Of a stretch of DNA of 64,000 nt, positions 10,808 through 22,519 are shown in pieces. Source of the DNA: Fallopia convolvulus (taxonomy: Eukaryota > Streptophyta > Magnoliopsida > Caryophyllales > Polygonaceae); assembly GCA_964016875.1 (NCBI GenBank), contig OZ024724.1, positions 17,650,501 through 17,714,500 on the forward strand. Direction: 5' to 3'. Position 1 is the first letter of the stretch. Each line of letters starts with the position of its first letter. The position numbers were made by a program, and so were the translations under genes. The notes beneath the pieces were generated by a model. It was not told where the DNA came from. It saw nothing but the letters and a program-made list of their open reading frames with translations, and searched no databases.

Positions 10808-11580
10808 AGACCATCTGCGACCGCAATCCCACTTTTAAGTTTTATCTAAATTAATTTGCTCATTCTTTTTTCCACCTCTTTTTAAAACTCATTTCTTTTT
10901 AAAATCAATTATCTTTTTAATTTTTAAATTTTATATATCCAATTATACTATTTAATTAATACAACATGGTATTCAACATAAATATATAGTTTTATCAAAT
11001 TTGGTTAATTTATATCAATTATGTAATTAAAGTAGGAAGTTTAAAATTAATATAAAAACACACATTTTATTTCACTTAAAATTGTAAACATGGGAATACA
11101 TGCTTTAAAATATATTTATTTCACTACTAAAATGTATACAACTAATATCTTATGTCATCACTCATCAACTATATTAATTATATTATGTTATTTCACACAT
11201 AAATTTAATTACATAAAAATGCAAAGATTAATTTTTATCCATTTTTTTAACTCGTATTTTTTCTATATATATATATAAATTTTTTAATTAAAAATATACA
11301 AAATGGGAGTATATGGGTAGATAAAAATTAAAAAATAATTATAATATTTTTTTGAAAAAATAATATTGTTTTATTGAAGTTTTTCATGTATATACAGAAA
11401 GTGGAAAAAATGCTAGTCGTTTGATCGGATCTAACGACTCGTGGGGTGCCATGCATACCTACACTTCTACATGAGAGTTTGAAGTCCATTACAAAATTGA
11501 TTCTTAGGCTCATTTTACAGTTTGGAAGATCTTTATTACTTTTTTAAGTTAAACATCACCATTGTGTATGGTCTTAGAGA
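10808..11580. repeat. AT-rich MITE-like dispersed repeat, copy 1
   Basis: The stretch starts GACCATCTGCGACC and ends near CACCATTGTGTATGGTC, giving loose terminal inversions (GACCAT...ATGGTC). The middle (about 10935-11110) closely matches 19440-19640, including 'attttatttcacttaaaatt' and 'aacatgggaatacat'. No coding potential is seen. Superfamily and exact ends are uncertain. Confidence 0.5.
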
Positions 11581-11878
11581 TCCACAACCCACATTTCAAA
11601 ATGGATTCTTAACCCCTTACGTTAATTTTTTCATTCTTTTATCTCATTTTAAAACTTACTTCTACTTAAGTAACAAAATTAGAGATAAGCATCGTAATCA
11701 AAAAATCCTAGAGCGACACAGGCGATTGTGGACGATCGTTTTTCTAGTGTTTCTTCCGTCGATTGCTGCTTCTCTCCGGCGGTTGGCCGTGGGGGCTAGG
11801 GATTTCCCGTCGTTACGTGCAGGTTCAGCGTGTTCACTTGTGTGTTTTGTGATCGGTTCTAACATTTGAGAGGAAGTT

Positions 11879-12687
11879 ATGGCGGATAGGGCAAAGAGGG
11901 ACATAGTTCTAATAGAAGAACAATGCGAAGAGGTCGTTGGGGGCGGTACATCAGGGAAACCATCATGAGGGAGGAGGTATGATCAAGGTTGGTAGTTTGT
12001 TAACTAATCGACCTTTTAACGCCTATGCTTTGAAGTCCACCATGAAGGGCGCATGGAAGGTGAAGGAAGGCTTTGTTTTTAGGGAACTTCGATCGAATCT
12101 GTTTATATTCCAGTTTGCAGATGCGAGGGAGAAGGATAGAGTCTTGGCCGAAGGACAACGGTCTTTCAACAAAACGTTGCTTACATTGAAGGATGCTGGT
12201 TCGAAACAGCCATCTAAGATTGAGATAACAAAGGTGGCGTTCTGGATTAGGATGTATGATTTGCCTTTAACATCAATGAATAGGAAACTGCGAAAACCAT
12301 AGGAAAGGTCTTCGGTGGACTAGAGGGAGTTTCTGAAGAAGAATTGATGGTGTGCTCTAAATTTATACGAGTAAGAGTTATGATCGATATCACCAAACCG
12401 TTGAGGAGAGGTTTGATGATGAGGATTAATGGGAAAAAGATTTGAGTGGAGATAAAGTATGAGAGATTGCCCAATTTTTGTTACTCATGCGGGCCTGCAG
12501 CAGATTAGGGCATTTAGTGTTGGATTGTGAGGACGGTGAGGCTAAAGAATTTCAAGGCGAGTATGGGGACTGGTTGAGGGCTTCACCGTTAAGAAAGTAC
12601 CAGGCAAGGAATGAATATGAGAAGGAACAAGAAAAGTTGATTTTGAGGAGAAGAGAGAAGAAGAAAGAGTGTAAGGAAGGTACATGA
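11879..12687 (+). pseudogene. LINE ORF1 (DUF4283, nucleic-acid-binding), broken
   Basis: A start at 11879 (MADRAKRDIVLIEEQCEE) fits plant LINE ORF1, but the frame shifts near 11935. The DUF4283 domain then runs from 11975 to 12300 (VGSLLTNRPFNAYALKST, FIFQFADAREKDRVLAEG, WIRMYDLPL). After a stop at 12300 and further shifts, a degenerate zinc knuckle (FCYSCG...LGHLVLDC) appears near 12475-12530, followed by an Arg/Lys/Glu-rich tail to 12687. In working elements this protein coats the LINE RNA. Highly charged, broken frames continue to about 13290. Confidence 0.75.
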
Positions 12688-13300
12688 CAAAATTCGGGGG
12701 AGATTGTGAGGGCTAGAAAATCACTGCTACATATTTTGGAGGAGTGTGAGGAGTCTACTGATAATGTAAAGGGGGTAGGGATAAGGAAAACACAAGTGAG
12801 GAGTTTGTTTCAATAGATAAAAGCGGGAAAGGGACTGGTGGGAAAAATGAGGCAGAAAAGGGAGGGGAGAGAGCATGAAACAAGGGCTAAAGGGGATGCA
12901 GTGGTTGAAACACAAAATAGATTGGAAGCTATCTCGTTGGAGTGGGGTGACGTGGCTGAGAAGGTAGGCATGGAAAAGGGGGAGCGTGAAAGAAGAAAAA
13001 ATGAGGGGGCTAAAAAAGTAGGAGAGGTTGTTATGAAAGGGCAGAAAGGGAAAAAAATTGAAGGGGACTCACCAAAGAAGACGAGCAAAGTCAAGAGCAC
13101 AAAAGGTGGGTCCTGAAAGAGGAGGGCGAGAGCTGAGAATGTGATTAAAGAAACTGTTAAGGGAAACTCACTAGGGAATAGAAAAATGGATGGGGATGTA
13201 GTGGATAATATGCTGGTGGATGAGGTTGATGAGAACAATAAGAAACAAAAAATTATGGTATCGGCGGGAGAGACGACGAGTCTCTCTCGTGCCGGTCTTT

Positions 13301-16300
13301 ATGAATACTTTGAGTTACAACTGCCCGGGATTGGGGACGACCCGGTCAGTTGGAAGACTCACTAATTTAGTGAGGAGGGAGGCCCCAGGAGTGGTTTTTC
13401 TTATGGAAACCAAGAGTGATAGTAGGAAAATGGAAGATGTTCGCTCGAAATTAGGTTACTATGGGTGTTTTGCAGTGGATAATATTGGAAATTTGGGAGG
13501 TTTGTGTTTATTGTGGGAAGAAGAGATTAATGTTCAAATCAAGTCTTACACTAGTCATCACATTGATGCTATTGTGGGCTTGAAAAAAGGGAGGGGGGGG
13601 GGACATGGAGACTTACTTGTGTTTATGTGTGGCCGAGGAGGGAGGAGAAGGAGAATACTTGGGAATTTCTTAAGAGATTATATGAAGATGAACATGAGGG
13701 GTGGGTGTGTATTAGAGATTTTAATCAAGTTTTGAGTGCAGAGGACAAAGAAGGGGGGTGGCCGCCTAATGTAGAAAAAATGAGGTCCTTTCAGGAAGCT
13801 TTAGAGAAGTGTGAGTTGGAGGATTTACCTTATTCGGGAGGTAGATTTACATGGGATGAAGGGAGAGTGGGATAAGATTTTGTGCAGGAGCGACTTCATA
13901 TGGGGTTTGCTAATGAACTCTAGACCACCCTTCATCCGGGGGGTAAGATCAAACATTTGGAGAGGGAGGGGTCGGATCATGTACCCATCATGTTAGAAGA
14001 ATTTAAGTGTGAAGAAGGGTCGGATGAGGAAGTGATGAGAGCTCGTCCGAGTAGATTTGAGGCTATGTGGACTCAACATGAGGGGTGTCAAGATGTTATT
14101 ACTAATGCTTGGAGGAGCCAGCAGATCTGAGGAGACGAGGGAGTTTTGGGGAAATTGGAGAAGTGTAGGCATGATTTAAAAGGCTAGAATAAAAGGGATT
14201 TTGGGCATATTGGAGAAAATTTGAGGAGAGTTCGGGAAGAACTCCGGAAACTCCAAAAGAGTGGTATGAGAGGGGATCTGATCCGGAGAAGGCGTGCTCT
14301 TGAGATGGGGAAAAGTGACCTTATGGCGAAAGAAGAGTTGTTATGGTTTCAAAGGGCAAAAGAGCATAACTTGAAATGGGGAGATAGAAATACGACTTTC
14401 TTCCATGCTAAAGCAAATGGTAGGAGGAAAAGAAATAAATTGAAAAGGCTGATGGACGAGGATGGTATGGAGTGGAGGAACCGGTGTAATAGGGAGAGGG
14501 TGGCGGTGGAATATTTTAAGGGGTTGTTTAGAACCGATCATGACACACATTTGGAAACGGCTCCTCAAGGAATTCTGCACTTGGTAACGGATGAGGAAAA
14601 CTCTCAACTTTCATGTCCATTCACTAGTGAAGAGGTACACTCGGCTATATTTTCTATGCATCCTACAAAATATCCAAGACCTGACGGTATGCCAGCTTTG
14701 TTTTTTCAAAAAAACTGGCATATTGTTGAGGAGGAGGTGACTCGTTTTATTCTTAATATTTTACATGGAGGGATTATTCTTGATCGCTTGAATCATACTT
14801 TTATAGCTCTTATTCCAAAAATTACCGACCCTTTTCATATGAAGGATTTGAGACCTATCAGCCTTTGTAATTTTTTGTACAAGATTGTCGCTAAGGTGAT
14901 TTCGAACAAATTAAAGACTATTCTGCATAAAGTGATCTTGGGGAACTAGAGTGCTTTTGTCCCGGGAAGGCTTATTACCTACAACATCTTGGCGGCAATT
15001 GAAATTGTACATTATATGAAAAAGAAGACGACGGGTAAGAAAGGCTTTATGGCTCTCAAGTTGGACATGGCAAAAGCTTACGATCGGGTTGAATGGAGTT
15101 ATTTAGAGCATTGCACGCTTTCTCTGGGATTCTGTTCTAACTGGGTGAATTTGATCATGAAATGTGTTAGAAGTGTCTCGTTTTCAATTCTGATGGATGG
15201 AGTGCCGTCTCAAGAATTCTTCCCAACTAGAGGTTTTAGGCAGGGTGATCCGCTTTCTTCTTATCTTTTCCTATTGTGTGCAGAAGGCTTCTCTACACTC
15301 ATTAAGAAAAGTGAAGCGGAAGGGAGATGGAAGGGTCTTCGCATAGCAAGGTCAGCTCTTTTTGTTTCGTATCTTTTCTTTGCTGATGACAGTATTTTAT
15401 TTGCTAGAGCGACTTGTCAACAGGCGCACGAAATTGTTAACATCCTCTAGAGTTATGGAGCAGTGTCGGGTCAACATGTGAATCTAGCAAGGTCGGAATT
15501 GTCTTTTTGCAAGAATGTGAGCGAGGGGCTCAAGTTTGTGTTGCAGGGTATCTTGAATGTTCAAGAAGTCGAAAAACATGAGAGATATCTAGGACTTCTT
15601 ACTATGGTAGGGAGATCAAAGCGAGTAATTTTTTTACCAAGTTAAAGAGAAAGTGTGGAAAAAAATTAAGAGTTGGAGGGCGGATAAGATATCTAGGGAG
15701 GGAGAGGAGGTTTTATTGAAGTCGGTTGTGCAGGCTATCCCTATGTACACAATGTCGTGTTTTTTATTCCCGAAAGAAGTTTGTCGGGATATTGAAAAAC
15801 TGATGAATGACTTTCTTTGGGGAAGTAAAGGGGATAAGAGGAATCTCCACTGGATGAGTTGGAAGAGGCTTAGCTACTCAAAAGAAAGGGGGGGGGGGGT
15901 TGGGATTCCGTAATATTGAAGCTTTTAACCTTGCCTTTCTTGCAAAACAAGGGTGGAGGCTTATACACGAACCTGACTCACTGATTGGGAGATTATTCAA
16001 AGCTAGATATTTTCCTCGGACGGATTTTTTGAGTGCAAAAGTTGGATTTGCACCTAGTTATACTTGGAGAAGCATTTGTAAGGCCAAGGAGGTTATTGAT
16101 ATGGGGGCATATTGGCAGGTAGGGAATGGCCTTGATATTAATGTATGGCGAGACAGGTGGATTCCAAGGCCTGTTGCTTTCAAGGTCTTAGGAAACTTTA
16201 CTGAGGAAAGCCAGAATCTTATGGTTCCGAATCTCATAGACTGGGAACATAAGTGTTGGAAAGAGGACATTGTTCATGATTTGTTTATGCCGCAAGATGT

Positions 16301-16406
16301 GGAGTATATTATGTCTATTCATTTGCTTGAAAGCCATGTTCATGATCAGCTAGTGTGGTTTCACTCTAATGATGGGAACTTCACTCTTAAAATAGCGTAC
16401 CATGCT
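13301..16406 (+). pseudogene. LINE ORF2, endonuclease and reverse transcriptase portion, broken
   Basis: The ATG at 13301 opens an endonuclease of the plant L1 type (MNTLSYNCPGLGTTRSV; later VFLMETKSDSRKM). A frame change falls at the G-run near 13595, and 'VCIRDFNQVLSAEDKEGG' continues in another frame. RT similarity covers about 14590-15650: FVPGRLITYNIL, then LKLDMAKAYDRVEWS, GFRQGDPLSSYLFLLC and the catalytic FADDSILFA. Nonsense codons lie at 14947-14949 and 15448-15450 in frame. A further shift falls at the G-run near 15890. The frame then runs through GWRLIHEPDSLIGR to the solo-LTR junction at 16406. The protein would nick target DNA and copy the LINE RNA; this copy cannot. Confidence 0.85.
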
Positions 16407-18312
16407 TGTAACATCCCCGACTAAAATGCATACGTCATTCAATATTCATATAAGATTAGAGCATGTGCATAGCATATTGACATGATATATAGTGAGTTTT
16501 TAAAAGTAATATTTATTTTCTATTTAAGTTTATTATATTTTAAAAAAAAAAATTAAGAAAAAGTTAATTATTAATTATTTCAAGGTAAAGTTTGTAGTAA
16601 AGGAGATTTGAGGGTAAAAAATATAATTTTTTTAAATAATTGCCGACTTCATTCGCCGACTTAGGTTTTCAGTATAAATGTGTGATGATTGAATATCAAT
16701 CTCACCAAGTACGTACACATTTAGAAAAAAAAAAAGAGAAAAGAAAGAAAATAGAAAAGAAAAGAGGGTTGATTGATATGATTTCGGTTGATGGTTCTGG
16801 TACAAGATTTCTTCAATCGGGTTTTAATTCTGAAGTATAAGCGTGGTTTGGTAAGTTCTTAATTAGTTAATGATTTATCTGGATTTTTCTAATTTTTTTA
16901 AATCTGGATCCACAGTTGCTTTTGATTTGAAAATCGGTTGATCTATAGTTCTCAGAGGGTGTTTTCGATATTGAATATATATTCGGAAAAAGATTTCAGA
17001 GTATTTTTAGTGTTTCGCTTTGGAATGATTTTTGGAGACCCTTGATCAAGTTTTTTAGAAAGGTTTGAACTAGAAAAATGTTCTTCTATATATATAGTTT
17101 ATCGTTGTCAAGTTTTAAAGGATTTGGAATTATACACAAAAAGTTATAATGCATTCTGGCATTTCATTGCATTTGGAGTTAGAGTTTATAAGAGTAAATA
17201 GCCTAATTTGCATTGGGTTATATATAGGAGCACAAGTCATAGATCATGGTCAAAGAAAAAGGGAAGAGATATAGTATCTGTCTTAAACAGGTGAGTATAG
17301 ACCGGAGATTCAACCCTATGTGCTATATGTGAAATATGAATATATGAATATATGAATATATGAATATATGCGCTATATGATATATATGCTATATGGATAT
17401 ATGTGAGTATAGACCGGAGATTCAACCATATGTGCTATATGTGAAAAATGAATATATGGATATATGCGCTATATGTGGTATATGAGGTATATGAATATAT
17501 GTGCTATATGAGCTATATAGATATATGTGTTATATGGATAGATGTGATAGCTCTGAAATTTCCAAAAGTTGTTTGCACAAAAGGTATGTTAATAGATGGC
17601 ATATGATATATGGTTATAGGATGCACTTGATTGCATAACATATTGCATGAGATTAAAAGGATCTGTGACTGTCTTGCTCTGAATTTGTATACAAAAGAGA
17701 CATACGGGTCATACAAGATCTACAGATCATACAGGACCATAAGAGTCAATATTCAGGAAATCTTCAGATTTCTTTCTTAAAGGGACCATAAGAGTCCATA
17801 TATAGTAAACCCGGGGCAGATTCAGGCTTGAACAGTTTACAGAATAATGAAATGGATACATCGGCATTTGCATTTGCATAGTAAATTCCTATATAACATA
17901 TATAATATGTATGTATATGTACATGGACTAAATGATTGGTTTTGTGTGAAATAATTGATGATGGTTTATATTCACTGAGTATGCGACTCACGCAAATCGC
18001 AAAACAATTTTTCAGGTTCAGCTAGTTTTTGCTGACGTGTGTCTCTGTTAGAGGTCACATTCATACAGGTCGGCCGGCTGAAACTCTAAGCAACCTTCTC
18101 CTCCTCATTTTGCATCATAGACATATGGCTTGTAATAAAGTTAGAGTAATAGATGTATTAGTATAAGAAGAGATTGCATAGATGTGTGTGCAACCTTTTA
18201 TGGTTGTTAATTCTGCTTTGTGCTTATATGGATAATTGCTATATGTGAATTATCTCCTTATATAAGAGATAAGTTTTATAGAGTATACGTCATAGGGTAT
18301 AAGGGTGTCACA
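16407..18312 (+). mobile_element. Solo LTR in the LINE
   Basis: The 1906-bp segment begins TGTAACATCCCC, ends GGGTGTCACA and is flanked by a perfect 5-bp duplication ATGCT (16402-16406, 18313-18317). Skipping it restores the LINE frame between 'KIAYHA' and 'IMASNDLRG'. No internal region or second LTR is present, so it is a solo LTR, normally the product of LTR-LTR recombination. The TGTAACA...TGTCACA ends resemble several chromovirus-type Gypsy LTRs; that assignment is inference, and orientation is taken only from the TGTAACATCC start. Confidence 0.85.
17328..17545. repeat. AT-rich minisatellite inside the solo LTR
   Basis: Reiterated words GAATATATG, GCTATATGTG and GATATATG with 9-18 bp spacing, including a duplicated 'gagtatagaccggagattca' (17283-17308 and 17403-17428). 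The overall period is irregular. Confidence 0.75.
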
Positions 18313-19340
18313 ATGCTATTATGGCATCAAATGATTTGCGTGGCACCTCTGGAGGCCCAACTGATGATTGTAGAATGAAAAAAAAAATTGCAAATGGATC
18401 TGGAGCCGAGATATTTGTCCTAGAATAAAAAAATTTCTTTGGAGGGCATGTCATGGAGTTCTTCCTTGCAATACAAACCTTTTGAGAAGGAAAGTGGTGA
18501 CAGATTCGTTATGTTGGAAATGTGGGAGAGCTGAAGAAACTAAACATTGCTTACGTGAGTGCATCCTCCTAAGACAAGTCTAGAAATTGCTTCCAAATTT
18601 GAACTGGAAAGGACCAAGGTTTGATGATTTTCTTGATTGGGTGGAGTGCATCCTACAACTTCCAAGCAAGAATGATCAGAATTTGTGGGCGTGTGTGTGC
18701 TACCGTCTTTGGAGAGCAAGGAATGCTGATGTTTTTTAGGGAAAAGAGACTGATCCAACGGAATTGATTAATCAAAGCTTACAAAATCTGGAAGAGTATA
18801 ACAGAGATTGTTTGTTGGGCCGGAATCAAGTCTTAACAACACCAGAAGATTGTGGATGGCAAACACCTCATTTAGAATGGATCAAAATTAATTGTGATGC
18901 CTCGGTTTATGGAAAGGAATGTTGAGTGGATATTGTAGGAAGTGATGCAAATGGTTATGTGGTACTTGTTGGGGCAAAGAGAATCCAACAAGGATTAGCG
19001 GTTGATGTAGCAGAAGTGGAGGCAATACAATGGGGATTAAAAGCTGCTCGAGATGCTGGTTTCTCAAGGATAATCATAGAGTCGGATAACAAGAAGGTAG
19101 TCGGTCTGCTCAATGGATGAACTCTTCCGAGATCTATTATTGGAACAATGATTGCTCTGACTGTCGAATCAAGCTACAACTTGGAGCAGTGCAGATGGAA
19201 ATATGTGAAGAGAACTGCAAATTGTGTTGCAGACTAGTTGAGCAAGTGGTGTCCTACTGATGTTGTTTCTATGGTTGATGATTTCCATTTTCCATCTAGT
19301 TTCTATGATATTTTGTTGAATGATACAGTTTCCGCTTGAT
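18313..19340 (+). pseudogene. LINE ORF2 C-terminus: zinc-binding region and ribonuclease H
   Basis: This continues ORF2 beyond the solo LTR. A zf-RVT-like motif is at about 18518-18565 (WKCGRAEETKHCLREC). After several stops and shifts, a ribonuclease H domain runs from about 18880 to 19250: INCDASVYGKEC, stop, VDIVGSDANGYVVLVG, VEAIQWGLKAARDAGFSRII and ESDNKKVV. The catalytic acidic pattern D...E...D is still visible. The domain ends shortly before the A-rich tail. Confidence 0.75.
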
Positions 19341-19384
19341 TGTTTTAGTTGTTTTGATTATCAAAAACAAAAAATCATTTCTAC

Positions 19385-19700
19385 TTTATTCCTACAACCC
19401 ACGGCCCAATTCATTCTTTAAAATCCACTATATTTTACTTTTATCTTTATTTATTCAATTACACTATTTAATTTCGGGTATTATATAATAATACGGTATA
19501 ATGTTCAATATAAATAGTTAATTATGTTAATTTGACTAATTTATATCAATTACGTAATTAAACTACAAAGTTTATAATTAACATAAATGACAAACAATAC
19601 ATTTTATTTCACTTAAAATTGAAAACATGGGAATACATTAAAAGAGAGGCATGAAATATTGTTTTGTGGAATTTAGACCATCAATGGTACAAAATAGAGA
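19385..19700. repeat. AT-rich MITE-like dispersed repeat, copy 2
   Basis: The segment 19440-19640 matches copy 1 at 10935-11110 in the same orientation with moderate divergence. It begins just after the LINE tail, so the LINE may have landed inside or beside this repeat. Confidence 0.5.
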
Positions 19701-19854
19701 ATCTCTCTTGAAGAATTTGTACAAAAAAGGTTTTATTTAATAATCTCATACCTTCTACATATTCTAGCTATGGCTTCATATAATAAGCAAGTAACCTATA
19801 GGAAATCATTAATATCTATCCATCTATGTATCTATAACTATATATTAAAACTAG

Positions 19855-20855
19855 TACGTCCTCAAAAATCTTGCACGGGCAGCAACGACTTGCTTATGCT
19901 CGATGCATTTAGCCATTGGCTCGAAACTCAAAGGAAAATGATCTTATCATATAGGATGTGCGCTAGCTTCTTGGCATGTACGTCCTTAAAAATCTTGCAC
20001 GAGCAGCAAGTGAGATCTTTGTAAAGGTTAGACTCTTTTGATATCCCCCTCTTGAACTCCTCGATAGACATATGCACATCGTAGTTCGGGATTGACACAT
20101 TTTTCGTGTTGAAGCAACCGAAGTAAGTGCGCAAGATTTCACCCTACAATTGCTTAATTTTGAATAGGTCGCTCGATTGTGCTTTGAACTTTTGGCTGCT
20201 AGCAAACTGGACTTGGAATAGATTTACTAGCTTGATGAAGGAACAAACTGACCCACTTGAGAGTATTATGAACCAACGAATTGCAAGTCTCGACAGCATT
20301 TTCCCAAAGCCCTTACACATCACCTCCTCTCGAGACTCGTGGGAAACCGAAATGGTCATTATTTTCTACTTATAGATCGAGACATCCTCATCGGGATCAC
20401 TGGTGCCATTGTAACTCATCATGGAAGGGACGATGAATTTCTTTGGGACCTTAACTTCAGCCAATGCTTCCCAGAAATTGAGAGTCTTCATAGCCTTTTA
20501 GGAACTTTTTGACTATTGGTTGAGGGACTTTGGGGACTCTTCCAACGATCTGATCATCTACTGCGTGCATTTGGATTTGGATGGGATATGCCACGTAGTC
20601 ACGGAAGCTACCATGTATGCTCTTCTCCTTTACAAAATTGAAGCCGTTGAACAACGACGTCACTCGGCATCTTAGGGTCAACATCTGGATTGCAACAACA
20701 GAGTCATCAAGCCTTTCGTGCCTCTGAGGTTATGATGGGTTGCCACCCCGCTGGTGTTCCATTAACTCATTGGATCGGACATGAACATAGCGCATTATGC
20801 ATGTAGAGCTTCGTCCCAAGTTGCGTTGACGCTGGCCTCACGGTAGGCGCCAAAT
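19855..20855 (-). pseudogene. Ty3/Gypsy gag fragment, minus strand
   Basis: From the primer-binding site downward on the minus strand, broken frames give a Retrotrans_gag-type domain. The entry motif is EVKVPKKFIVPSMMSYNGT with DPDEDV, followed by REEVMCKGFGKMLSRLA and, after a frame change, a stretch like FIKLVNLFQVQFASSQK and FKRGISKESNLYKDLT. The order and spacing match the Gag capsid region of Gypsy elements (SYNGTSDPDEHV...MCKAF...F.QLFVSHF...ESLYRGLR). Several nonsense codons and shifts are present. The fragment fades out near 19855, where a phrase of about 30 bp (CTTGCACGGGCAGCAA) is repeated 125 bp apart. No pol follows. Confidence 0.75.
20837..20855 (-). other. Gypsy primer-binding region
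   Basis: On the minus strand, directly after the LTR end, the sequence reads ATTTGGCGCCTACCGTGAGG, the usual TTTGGCGCC-type start of the internal region of plant Gypsy elements. It anchors the orientation of the gag remnant and the LTR beside it. Confidence 0.8.
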
Positions 20856-21402
20856 TGTTTAAGGCGAAAATTGACCAGGGCCTCTTCTTGCCTTAGTATG
20901 GTTCCAACGACAACTAGTACTTGTAAAGTCGATTCGTATCTAGCAATAGAAATGAAAAATATGTGGAATGAAAGGTGGATTTCTCCCGAAATTATGTTGT
21001 ATATCTTTGTGTACTCTATGATATTATAGTGTTTACAAAATGATCGAGTATTGCTTCTAACCTTGGGTTCTCCCCCCTTATATAACATTTTACAAGCCAT
21101 AACTAGGAGACCTTTTCTCTACCTCCGATTCTTCTACCTTCTCTACAATAAATCACACCTTATTGAATACAATCAAGTAAAATGACTCTTCATAAACCTT
21201 CTTCAATAGCCTTAACCAGGCTCAGTGCAGGAGTGGGGATAGGTAGCTTAATGCAGACACGGACGTGGGGACGTAGCTATGATGAGAGAAGCACGACTTG
21301 GAATCCAATTCCAATAGGATCCCTTCTTCCTTCACGAGCAAGATATAAAGCCCCTGTCCTCAAGATAATAACTTTTTAAGTAGTGCACCGTTAGAGCTGA
21401 CA
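20856..21402 (-). repeat. 5' LTR of the minus-strand Gypsy remnant
   Basis: Read on the minus strand it would start TGTCAGCTCTAACGG at 21402 and end CGCCTTAAACA at 20856, next to the primer-binding site. A TATA-like TTATATAAGGGG lies near 21075-21088. The inner edge is firm. The outer edge rests on the TG/CA rule alone because no second LTR is present in the window. Confidence 0.6.
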
Positions 21403-21403
21403 C

Positions 21404-21730
21404 TTATGTTGAGTTGGGAGAATCATCATCGCGCATGGTTTGTGTGGTCTCTCCATGAGAAGACTTTGACATGTTCTCAACCCTGGAAGAAATCCTTATG
21501 TGTGCCATTTTGAAAGACATGGAATTGTTATCAACATCTGGGCTAGGAATCAATTCAAAGTCGCTATTATTTGCTAGGTGAAGAGGCAAGAGATACTCGT
21601 CATTCTAGGAGTCGCTCAAAGATGTCTCTATTTCACCCATTAACAAACTCTCACTATATGCACAAGGTACATCCCCAACACTGAACTTGTGATGACCGCG
21701 ATGTTCACTTGAGAAGTTCTCGCTGGACAT
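21404..21730 (-). pseudogene. Unrecognised 108-residue reading frame with one nonsense codon
   Basis: An ATG at 21728-21730 (MSSENFSSEHRGHHKFS) opens a frame that continues for 108 codons to TAA at 21404-21406, interrupted only by TAG at 21605-21607. The product is hydrophilic, rich in Ser, Asp and Asn, and ends with the acidic SPDVDNNS and MRDDDSPNS. Its end lies two bases from the LTR edge. I do not recognise the family. It may be an exon of a decayed gene whose 5' part is the gene-like sequence at 21955-22500, or an extra ORF of an element. Confidence 0.4.
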
Positions 21731-21954
21731 AATAGGGAAACTCAGGGCATGAAGGTGTGGTTGCATGGAAAGGGAGAAGAAAAGAAGAAGTTAAAAGGAA
21801 AATGTCGAGGGAAAATATTAAGAATAAATGGCGAGAAAAAGGCAAGGAAGAAACTAATGACGATGCAAAACGAGATAGAAAACTCGCACTATAAACACTC
21901 ATGGCAAAAGTAGACATGCATGGAAAGATCAAAAGGAGGAAGTATCACATGATT

Positions 21955-22500
21955 CACATCACTAGAGGCGATGACCTTTGAGTTTCCCTCCCAGAACAAT
22001 GAACATGAAGAACAATGTCCTTTAAAAACCATTGGAGAATACAACCACCATGGTTTTGAGTTCTTTGTGACAAACCCACAAGTATTCTATGGCAATGAAA
22101 CCACCGCCTCACGGAATTTACAAAAGAACCCATTTCCATCCAAACCACGAGAATCACCAAAAACCCAATGTGAACCTTCAACAACAATCTAAAAAAAATG
22201 AGAAAAATAAGACACATGAGATACTATAACCCATCCCCTTTTCAAAACCAATGAATCCCTAAAAGCATATTTGTAAAAAACCACAAAATCAAAAACGAAA
22301 ACAAGGAAAGAAGGAAGGAAAGGACATACCTGAGAAGAGATCGAGGCAGAAAAGCTTGTGAAGAGGTGGAGTTCTAGCGGAGGAATCCGAAGCGAAAAGC
22401 GGTTTGAGTGAACAATTGCAAGTAGTGAGAGAGGGAGGGAAGTGAATAAGATGAATAGGGAAAATGACCTTTTGCCCCCCCCCCCCCCCCCTTATAACTG
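21955..22500 (-). other. Gene-5'-end-like sequence (TATA, leader, splice sites), unrecognised
   Basis: On the minus strand a TTATAAG box (about 22490) is followed by a run of 17 G, then pyrimidine-rich leader sequence and a CTTCTCAG/GTATGT donor-like site near 22330. About 130 bp on, a TTTTTTTAG acceptor-like site (about 22192) precedes a stretch open in more than one frame, one of which starts at an ATG near 22140 and runs about 60 codons. None of the translations resembles a family I know. A decayed or captured gene 5' end is the simplest reading. Confidence 0.35.
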
Positions 22501-22519
22501 AGGCATGATGGGCCAACCT

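Larger units (their letters stand above)
11669..19375 (+). mobile_element. Decayed L1-type LINE, split by a solo LTR
   Basis: The order of domains is that of a plant L1 element: a DUF4283-type ORF1 with a CCHC-like knuckle, then apurinic endonuclease, RT, a zf-RVT-type zinc motif and ribonuclease H. It ends in an A-rich tail (TCAAAAACAAAAAATC, 19361-19376). A possible imperfect target duplication is TTACTTCTACTTA (11656-11668) against CATTTCTACTTTA (19376-19388). Many stops and frameshifts show it is old and dead. It is a different copy and subfamily from the minus-strand LINE at 46561-64000. Confidence 0.85.
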
